Positions 42,685-52,500 of a stretch of DNA of 64,000 nt are shown here, piece after piece. The stretch lies in contig CBIHRS010000009.1 of assembly GCA_966212505.1 (NCBI GenBank), forward strand, positions 1-64,000, given 5' to 3'. The position numbers and the translations under genes are program-made. Each line of letters starts with the position of its first letter. Position 1 is the stretch's first letter. The notes below the pieces were generated by a model that saw nothing but the letters and a program-made list of their open reading frames with translations, ran no database searches and was not told the DNA's origin. The DNA comes from CAMLIZ01 sp966212505 (lineage in GTDB: Bacteria > Pseudomonadota > Gammaproteobacteria > Burkholderiales > Burkholderiaceae_C).

Positions 42685-43522
42685 CCAGCCAGAAGACGAA
42701 GGCCGCCGCCGCCAGGCAGTAGCCGCCGAAGAGGTGCCAGCGGTCGGCCTCCAGCCAGCGCGAGAGCCAGCGCAGCGCCAGCAGGCCTGCCAGGAAGCTC
42801 AGCACCATGCCGAGCAGGCTGGGCGCGACCAGCCCCATCATCTGGTGGAACTGGCCGGCCGACAGCTCGGCCTTGGCGTGGTAAAGCCGCAGCGCCTCCT
42901 TGACGATGACAGCCGGCGTGAGCACCACCGCGAGCGCGAAGCTGAACTCCTCGGCTCGCGTGCGGGCCACGCCGCAGACCAGACCGGTGGAGATGGTCGC
43001 GCCCGAGCGAGAGAAGCCGCGGAACGGCAGGCACAGGCCCTGCACCGCGCCGATCAGCGCGGCCTTGCCTCGGGACAACGGCCCCTGGCGCTCGCGGATG
43101 CGTGACGAGACGATGATCAGCAGGCCGGCGGCCGCCAGCGCCGTGGCCATCAGCCGCGAGTTGCCGAACAGGTGCTCGATCTCGAACTTCGAGGCGTCGG
43201 CCGCGAACTGGTGCTTGATCAGCTGCATCAGGCCAAAGCCCACGACGCCGGTGACGGCGGTGGCGATGGCCAGCAGGACGACCGTCTGCTTCAGCGCCGC
43301 CGCCGACGAGAAGTACGTGTTCTTCCACGCCTTCCAGAAGTAGACGATGACGGCGAACATGGTGCCGGTGTGCAGCATGACCAGCAGCAGGGTCATCTCG
43401 GGGCTGGTGGGATCCAGCCCCATCAGCTTCTCGGCCGTGATCACGTGGGCCGAGCTGGAGACAGGCAACAGCTCGGCGATGCCCTGGATCACCGCCAGGG
43501 TCAGGATTTGCAGGAGGGTCAT
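42677..43522 (-). CDS. uppP: Undecaprenyl-diphosphatase (UppP/BacA type)
   Basis: A 281-residue inner-membrane phosphatase that converts undecaprenyl diphosphate to the monophosphate and so recycles the lipid carrier of wall synthesis. The two active-site blocks are present: GIAELLPVSSSAHVI near residue 15, and FRGFSRSGATISTG near 165, where the usual PGTSRSG reads RGFSRSG. About eight membrane segments are seen. Its ATG overlaps the NRPS stop codon (ATGA), so it is made together with the synthetase. Extra UppP is a known way to resist bacitracin-like agents; here it is probably a self-resistance gene, and the normal housekeeping copy would lie elsewhere. Confidence 0.93.
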   Translation of the reverse strand: MTLLQILTLAVIQGIAELLPVSSSAHVITAEKLMGLDPTSPEMTLLLVMLHTGTMFAVIVYFWKAWKNTYFSSAAALKQTVVLLAIATAVTGVVGFGLMQLIKHQFAADASKFEIEHLFGNSRLMATALAAAGLLIIVSSRIRERQGPLSRGKAALIGAVQGLCLPFRGFSRSGATISTGLVCGVARTRAEEFSFALAVVLTPAVIVKEALRLYHAKAELSAGQFHQMMGLVAPSLLGMVLSFLAGLLALRWLSRWLEADRWHLFGGYCLAAAAFVFWLGA

Positions 43523-46500
43523 GTGGTGTGGAAGGGATGGCTCGTCAAGGCCCGCGACAGCGCGGCGCCGAGGGCGGAAATGTGCGGGGGCGCCATGATA
43601 GTTCGGTGATTTCCACCGACGATGACGGCCTGGAGGCGATCTGCAAGCAATCGCTTCCAGCCCTGCGAGGGATCATCACGCAGCTCGTCGGCCGCGATGA
43701 ACAGCGCCACCGGCTGGGCCAGCGGTTCGGCCCGGTAGCGCTGCGCCGCCTCGGCGATCGCGCGCCTCACCCGCAGGTGCCGCTCGACCGTCTCGCGGCT
43801 CACCGCTTCCGACACCAGGCCTGCCTGCCGGCAATACGCCAGTACCGCCTCCAGGTCGCCTTGGGCGGCCATCGCTTCGATCTCCGCGCGCTGCGGCGCC
43901 GACACCCGCGCTGGCAGGTTGCGCAGCAGCACCTCCTGGTCGACGCCGCCGTCGGCATACACGCCTTGCGGGTCGCAAGGCGTGTCGATCAGCCCGACGA
44001 AGGCGGCAGGCTCGCCCTGCGCCGCGAGCTGCCGCGCGATCTCGTAGGCGATGGTGCCCCCGGCCGACCAGCCTGCGACGCGATACGGCCCCGCAGGCCG
44101 CAGGCGCTGCATCGCGGCAAGGTAGCGCGTAGCCATCGCCTCGATGCTCTGCTGCGGCTGCTCGCCGTCCAGAAAGCCCGAAGCCGCGAACCCGTAGACC
44201 GGCACCTGCGGATCGAGGTGCGCCGCCAGCTCGCGCGCATAGCCGATCTCGCCGCCCACCGGATGCACGAGGAACAGCGGCGGCTCGGTGCCTTGCCGTC
44301 GCAGACACACCAGGTTGCTGCCCTGCCCCGGGTCATTGCCTTGGGCCTGGTCCAGGGCCGTCGCGAACAGCGCGAGCGTGCTGGCCGAGAACAGCGTGCG
44401 CACCGGCACCTCGCGGTCGAACCGCTTGCGCACCTCGGCGACCATCTGCACCGCGAGCAGCGAATGCCCTCCCAGGTCGAAGAAGCTGTCGTGGCGGCCG
44501 ATGGCATCGAGGCCCAGCACCTCGCGCCAGATGGCCGCCAGCCGCTCTTCCATATGTCCCTGCGGCGCCTCGAAGCGCTGCGCCGGCACGCGGTGCGCCA
44601 GCGGATCGGGCAGCGCGGCGCGGTCGAGCTTGCCATTGGGCGTGAGCGGCAACTGTGGCAGCACGACGAAGCCGGCCGGCACCATGTGCTCCGGCAAGCT
44701 CGCCTGCAGGTGGCCCCGCAGCACGCGCACGGCTTCGGCCGTGCGACGCTCCGCACGCGGGTCGTTGGCCAGCTCGGCCAGCGCCTGCGCAGCCGCCGAG
44801 GGGCGGAAGAGATCGACCACTTCGGCCCCGGCCCCATCGGCGGCCCGGGCGAATACGAGGTCGAGCGCGCCGTCTTCGCGCTGCGTTGTCCAGGTGGAGT
44901 GCAGCTCGAGACCGGCCGCTGCGGCGATCTCGGCGAAGGCCGGCTCCACCTCTTGCGGCGCGGTGAGCTGCTGCTGCACCTGCGCCATGGGCGCGCCGGC
45001 TTCGAGCAGCCGGCTCGCGGCCAGTTCGCCGGCCAGGCGCCGGTTGGGCACGCCGGTCAGCCGCAGGCCCTGCGCGCCGGCGGCAGCCAGTTGCTGCCGC
45101 AGATCGGCTTGCGGCGTCCAGGGCAGCGACGGCAGGCCTGCGAACGAGCGCGGCGCGGCCGGCTCGACCCGCAGCACCACGTCGTAGCGATGGCGCGTCA
45201 GTTCGTTGTCGGTGGAATGCGCCTTCACCCGCAGGTCCACGCCGCAGGCGCGCGGCATCTGCGTGGCCAGCGCGGGGAAGAACGCGGGGTCGAGCAGCAG
45301 CTCCTCCTCAGCAGCCACGGCCGCATCGGCCATGCGGCGCACCAGGGCGGTGTCGGCCTCTGGCTGGGCCCGGCCCGCATGGATCGCACGCTTGAAGGTG
45401 CGCAGCAGCCGCAGGTGCCGCACGTCGCCCACGAACACGCTGCCACCCGGTGCGACCAGACCCACTGCCGCGCGCAGCACCTGCTCGAGGTAGGCCACGT
45501 CGGGGAAATACTGGATCACCGAGTTGATCACCACGGTGTCGAAGAAGCCTTGCGGCAGACCGCTGAAGTCGGCAGCCTCGCGCTGCAGCAGCTCCACGCG
45601 CCCCTGCAACTCCGAGCGGGCCTGCACCGCATGCCGCAGCTTCTGCAGCTGCGACTGCGAGATGTCGGTGCCCCAGTAGGCCTCGCAGTGCGGCAGCAGC
45701 TTCCAGAACAGCAGGCCGGCGCCAACGCCGATCTCGAGGATGCGGCGCGGGCGCAGCGCGACGATGCGGCCGACCGTCGCGTCGCGCCACTCCTGCATTT
45801 CGGCAGCCGACATCGGTTCGCCGTCGTAGCTGCTGTTCCAGCCGGCGAAGTTGTCCTGCGCCGCCGCCTCGGGCGCCGCGGACGCGCGGTAGATCTCGTC
45901 CCACAGCGCCGCGGTCTGCTGCACATGGGCGGTGCCGCCAGCCTCGGCCGGTGCGTCGTCGCGCAGCGTGAGGTAGGCGACGAGGCGCTTGTCGTGGCGC
46001 ACGTCCTCGCGGGCGACGACCACGGCCTGCTTGACCAGCGGGTGCCGGCCCAGCTGCGCCTCGATCTCGCCCAGCTCGATGCGGAAGCCGCGGATCTTCA
46101 CCTGGTGGTCGTTGCGTCCCAGGTATTCGATCACGCCGTCGGCGCGCCAGCGGCCGAGGTCACCGGTCTTGTACAGGCGCGCACCCGCTTCGCTGCCGAA
46201 CGGATCGGCGACGAAGCGCTCGGCCGTCAGCGCATCGCGCCGCAGGTAGCCGCGCACCACGCCGGCGCCACCGATGTGGATCTCGCCGGCCACACCCACC
46301 GGCACCGGCTGCTGCCGCGCATCGAAGATGTAGATCTGCGTGTTGTCGATCGGCCGACCGATCGGCTCGGCCGCCTGCCCTGCACTGCTGTGTTCGTCCA
46401 CCCGCATCGCGGTCGACCAGATCGTGGTCTCGGTCGGGCCGTAGACGTTCCACAGCTGCCCCACGCGTGGTCGCAGCTGCGCCGACAGCTCGCTGTCCAG

Positions 46501-49500
46501 CGCTTCGCCGCCGCACAAGGCCTTCAGTCCGGGCCGGCCAGCCCACTGCGCGCTCACCAGCATGCGCCAGGTCGACGGCGTGGCCTGCATCACCGTGGCC
46601 TGCCAGTCGTCAACCAGCTGCGCCAGCTGCTGCGCATCGCGCGCCTGCTCGCGGCTGGCCAGCCGCAGCCGGGCACCGCACAGCAGCGGCAGGTAGATCT
46701 CCAGCGCCGCGATGTCGAACGAGATCGTGGTCAGCGCCAGCAGCCGGTCGTGCGCCTGCAGCCCCGGCTGCTCGCGCATGGCCTGCAGCAGGTTGCACAC
46801 GCCGCGGTGCGGCACCATCACGCCCTTCGGGTTGCCGGTCGAGCCCGAGGTGTAGATCACGTAGGCCAGGTGCTCCGGCGTCAACCCGATCGCCTCGGGC
46901 TGCAGGTCGGTCGCGGGCTGTCGTGCGATCTCGGGCCAGTGCGCATCGAGCAGCACCACCGGGGCATCGGACACGCGCACCTCGGCCTCGAAGCGCTGCT
47001 GGGTCAGCACCGCCCGCGGCTTCGCGTCCTGCAGCATGTAGGCCAGCCGTTCGTTCGGATAGCCCGGGTCCAGCGGCACGTAGGCGCCGCCGGCCTTCAG
47101 CGTGCCGAGCAAGGCCACCACCAGCTCCAGTCCGCGCTCGACGTGGATGGCCACCAGTTCGTCCGGCCCCACGCCCAGGCCGCGCAGGTGGTGCGCCAGG
47201 CGGTTGGCGCGCTCGTTCAGCTCGCCATGGCTCAGTGCCTGGCCTTCGAACTCCACCGCCACCGCATCAGGACTGCGCCGCGCCTGCTGCTCGATCAGCG
47301 CATGCACAAGGTGCGGCGGCTCATGCTCGCGCACCGTGTCGTTCCACGTATGCAGCACCTGCTCCCGGCCAGCCGGGGGCAGCAGGGGCAGCGCATCGAC
47401 CGGCATGTAGGGCTGCTCGGCCATGGACTGCAGCAGCGTGCAGAAATGGCTGGCCCAGCGCGCGATGGTCTCGCGGTCGAACAGGTCGCTCGCATAGGTG
47501 AAGCTGCCGCTGATCTCGTCGCCGGATTCGAGCAGCGAGAGCGTCAGGTCGAACTGCGCATGGCTGGTGCTGCCTTCGAGCGGGCTCAGCTGCAGGCCCG
47601 GCAGCTGCAGCGCCATGCGCGGCGCGTTCTGCATCAGCAGCATGACCTGGAAGACCGGACTGTGGCTCAGGCTGCGCGGCGGCTTGAGCGCCTCCACCAC
47701 CTGCTCGAACGGCACGTCCTGGTTGGCAAAGGCCGCCAGCGCCGCACCCTTCGTCCGCTGCAGCAGCTCGCGCACGGTCGGCTTGTCGTCGAGCCGGGCG
47801 CGCAGCGCCAGCGTGTTGACGAAGAAGCCGATCAGGTTTTCGACCTCGGTGCGCTGGCGGTTGGCCACCGCGGTGCCGATCACCACGTCGTCCTGACCGC
47901 TCAGGCGCGACAGCAGCACGGCCCAGGCGGCGTGGAGCGTCATGAACAGCGTGGCGCCGGCCTCTTGCGCGAGCGCACGCAAGCGCCGGCTGACCGCGGC
48001 ATCGATCGTGAAGCCGACGCGGCCGCCGGCATAGCTCTGCAGCGCCGGGCGCGGCCGGTCGGTGGGCAGTGACAGCAGCGCCGGTGCGCCGGCGAGGTGC
48101 GCCTTCCAGTGTTCGAGCTGGCGCTGCAGCGCGTCGCCGGTGAGCCAGCGGCGCTGCCATTGCGCATAGTCGGCGTACTGCACCGGAAGCGGCGGCAGCA
48201 CCGCTTGGCGGCCCTGCGCGAAAGCGGTGTAGAGCGCTGCCACCTCGCGCACCACCACGTCCATCGACCAGTCATCGGAGATGATGTGGTGCATCGTGAG
48301 CAGCAGCACATGCTCCTGCGGTGCCAGCCGCACGAGCCGTGCACGCACCAGTTGCCCGCTGCGCAGGTCGAAGCGCTGCTCGATCTCCTGCACCGCGAGA
48401 CGGCGCACCTGCGCTTCAGCCTCGGCACGCGGCAGCTCGACCAGGTCGGTGTGCCGCAGCAGGAAGGGGCCCTGCGCCGCGATGCGTTGCACCGGCCGCC
48501 CGTCGATCGCGTCGAAGCTGGTGCGCAGCGTCTCGTGCCGGTCGACCAAGGCCTGCAGCGTGGCCTCGAGCGCATCGAGCCGCAGCTCGCCCACCATGCG
48601 CACCGCGCCCGGCACGTGGTAGGCCGCGCCGCTGCCTTCGAACTGGTCAAGGAACCACAGCCGCTGCTGCGCCCACGAGAGCTGCAGCGGCTGGCTGCGG
48701 TCGGCATGCTCGATGGCGCCGAGTTCACCGAACTCGGCAGCCTCGACCCGCTGCGCGAAATCCAACAGCCGAGGCGACTCGAAGAGCGCCCGCAGCGCGA
48801 CGCTGCGGCCCAGCGCATGCTGTACGCGGGTGACCATCTGCATTGCCAGCAGCGAATGCCCGCCGAGCTCGAAGAAGCTGTCGTGCCGGCCCACGCGCTC
48901 GGCCTGCAGCGTGTCGGCCCACACGGCCGCCAGCGCCTGCTCGGTTTCACCCTGCGGCGCCTCGTAGGCCGCGGCGCGCAGGCCGCCCTCATCGGGCGCC
49001 GGCAGCGCACGGCGGTCGAGCTTGCCGTTGGCAGTGAGCGGCAGCGCGACCAGCACGACGAAGGCCGATGGCAGCATGTAGTCGGGCAGCGCCTGCTTCA
49101 GGTGGGCGCGCAGGCTGTCGGCGTCGGGTGCCAACGCCTCCTCGTCGCGCAGCGTGAGGTAGGCGACGAGGCGCTTGTCGTGGCGCACGTCCTCGCGGGC
49201 GACGACCACGGCCTGCTTGACCAGCGGGTGCCGGCCCAGCTGCGCCTCGATCTCGCCCAGCTCGATGCGGAAGCCGCGGATCTTCACCTGGTGGTCGTTG
49301 CGTCCCAGGTATTCGATCACGCCGTCGGCGCGCCAGCGGCCGAGGTCACCGGTCTTGTACAGGCGCGCACCCGCTTCGCTGCCGAACGGATCGGCGACGA
49401 AGCGCTCGGCCGTCAGCGCATCGCGCCGCAGGTAGCCGCGCACCACGCCGGCGCCACCGATGTGGATCTCGCCGGCCACACCCACCGGCACCGGCTGCTG

Positions 49501-52500
49501 CCGCGCATCGAAGATGTAGATCTGCGTGTTGTCGATCGGCCGACCGATCGGCTCGGCCGCCTGCCCTGCACTGCTGTGTTCGTCCACCCGCATCGCGGTC
49601 GACCAGATCGTGGTCTCGGTCGGGCCGTAGACGTTCCACAGCTGCCCCACGCGTGGTCGCAGCTGCGCCGACAGCTCGCTGTCCAGCGCTTCGCCGCCGC
49701 ACAAGGCCTTCAGTCCGGGCCGGCCAGCCCACTGCGCGCTCACCAGCATGCGCCAGGTCGACGGCGTGGCCTGCATCACCGTGGCCTGCCAGTCGTCAAC
49801 CAGCTGCGCCAGCTGCTGCGCATCGCGCGCCTGCTCGCGGCTGGCCAGCCGCAGCCGGGCACCGCACAGCAGCGGCAGGTAGATCTCCAGCGCCGCGATG
49901 TCGAACGAGATCGTGGTCAGCGCCAGCAGCCGGTCGTGCGCCTGCAGCCCCGGCTGCTCGCGCATGGCCTGCAGCAGGTTGCACACGCCGCGGTGCGGCA
50001 CCATCACGCCCTTCGGGTTGCCGGTCGAGCCCGAGGTGTAGATCACGTAGGCCAGGTGCTCCGGCGTCAACCCGATCGCCTCGGGCTGCAGGTCGGTCGC
50101 GGGCTGTCGTGCGATCTCGGGCCAGTGCGCATCGAGCAGCACCACCGGGGCATCGGACACGCGCACCTCGGCCTCGAAGCGCTGCTGGGTCAGCACCGCC
50201 CGCGGCTTCGCGTCCTGCAGCATGTAGGCCAGCCGTTCGTTCGGATAGCCCGGGTCCAGCGGCACGTAGGCGCCGCCGGCCTTCAGCGTGCCGAGCAAGG
50301 CCACCACCAGCTCCAGTCCGCGCTCGACGTGGATGGCCACCAGTTCGTCCGGCCCCACGCCCAGGCCGCGCAGGTGGTGCGCCAGGCGGTTGGCGCGCTC
50401 GTTCAGCTCGCCATGGCTCAGTGCCTGGCCTTCGAACTCCACCGCCACCGCATCAGGACTGCGCCGCGCCTGCTGCTCGATCAGCGCATGCACCAGGTGC
50501 GGCGGCTCATGCTCGCGCACCGTGTCGTTCCACGTGCGCAGCACCTGCTCCCGCTCAGCCGGGGGCAGCACTGCGAGCGTGGCGGCCGGCGCGTCCGGTC
50601 GCTGCTCCAGCGCGTCAGCCAGCGACGCCAGCGCCGCCTGCATCATGCCCAGCACACGTTGCGGCGACACCGCCTCGTCGGCCCGCGCAATCAGCTTGAA
50701 GCCGCTGCCGAAGTCGTCGACGTCGAGCCAGAACGGATAGTTGGTGCGCTCCTGGTTGCGGATCAGCCGCATGCCCTGCGCCGCCATCGCATCGATCATC
50801 TGGCGGCCGTCGAGCTCGCCGTCGTTGTGGCGGTAGTTCAGCACCGAGTTGAACAGCGGCGTTCCCGCCGGCACGCTGCTGCAGCGCTGCGCCAGCGCGA
50901 GCGAGGTCTGCTCATGGGGCATCAGCCCGACCAGTGCTCGCTGCGCCTGCAACGCCCACTGCAGCGCGTTGTCGCTGCCGACCGAGAGCCGCACCGGCAG
51001 CGTGTTGATCAGCGGCCCCACCGCACGGTCGGCCCCCGGGGTGCCCTGCAACCGGCCCGAGAACACGCTGCCGAAGACGACCTCGTCGCGCCCGCTCGCG
51101 CGCGCGGCCACCAGGCCCCAGGCCGCATGGAACAACGCCGCGGTGCTGACGCCCGAGCGGCGCGCGGCCTCGCGCAGCCGCCGGGCCAGCGCTGCATCGA
51201 GCGGCGCCTCGCCTTCGGCCAGCGCATGGCCGTTGCCGTGCACGTCGTGGCAACCGAACAGCACGGTCGGCTCATCGATGGCGCCGAGCTGGGCACGGAA
51301 ATACGCCTCGGCCCCGGCGGCGCCCGAACGCGACGAGGCATGGGCCACGAAGTCGCGGAACGGCACCGGCGGCTGCAGCAGGTCGGCCCGGCCCGCGTGC
51401 AGCGCGAACAGCTCTCGACTCAGCAGCTTCAGCGAGGTGTTGTCGTCGATGATCTGGTGCGCGCGGGCGAGCGCGAACCATTGCGGTCCGGCAGGATGCG
51501 CGGCGATGTCGATCTCGATCAGCGGTGCCTGCTCGAGATCGATGCGGCGCACGGCCTGCGGCGTCATGCGCTCGCGCAGTTGCGCCACCGGGTCGCGCCC
51601 GGCCTCGAGCTCGAACGTCCCGATGCGGAGCGAGGCCTCGCGCAGCACCACCTGCACCGGCTGCTCGATGCCGCGCCAGGCGATCGCCGTGCGCAGGATG
51701 TCGTGCCGGTCTATCGCGGCCTGCAGCGCGCGCAGCAGCGCGTCGAGCGGCTCGCGCGCATCGAAGGCCATCAGCATCGGCAGCACATAGGGATCGTGCC
51801 GCTCGCTGAGCATGTGGTGGAACAGGATGCCCTGCTGCAGCGGCGCCAGCGGATAGATGTCCTGCACGTTGGCAGCGCCGCCGGGCACCTTGGCGACGAT
51901 GCGGTCGATCTCGGCCTTCGCCAGCGCGACCAGCGGCAGCATGGCCGGGGTGATCTCCTGGCTGCCCGGCGGGATCAGGTTCGGCGGCGCCGGCTGGGCG
52001 GCCGGCCCCGCGGCCTCGATGCGCGCGGCCAGCGCCGACAGCGTCGGTGCGGTGAAGATGCTGGCCACATCGAGGCGTGCGCCGGCCTGCCGTACGCGCT
52101 CGATCACCTTGACCGCCAGCAGCGAATGGCCGCCGAGGTCGAAGAAGTTGTCGTGGCGGCCCACGCGCTCGATCTGCAGCACCTCGCGCCAGATCGCGGC
52201 AAGGCGCTGCTCGGCCACGCCCTCGGGCGGCTCGAATTCGGCGTCCTGCACCGCACCCTGTGCGGGCGCGGGCAGCGCCTTGCGATCGAGCTTGCCGTTG
52301 GGCGACAGTGGCAACGCCGGCAGCGGCACCACGGCCGACGGCAGCATGTAGTCGGGCAAGGCCTGCCGCAGCCGCGTGCGCAGCGCCTCCAGGCCCAGCG
52401 CCGGCGTTTCCAGCGGCACGCCGGCCGGCGGCACCACGTAGGCCACCAGCCGCTGGTCGCCGGCACCGTCGTCGCGCACGACGACCACGGCCTCATCGAT

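Noticed and set aside
43528..48072. 1514-codon plus-strand frame (and a similar one at 48097-53181)
   Set aside because: Same cause: antisense shadow of NRPS-A. The two frames share long identical stretches only because of the A2/A3 repeat.
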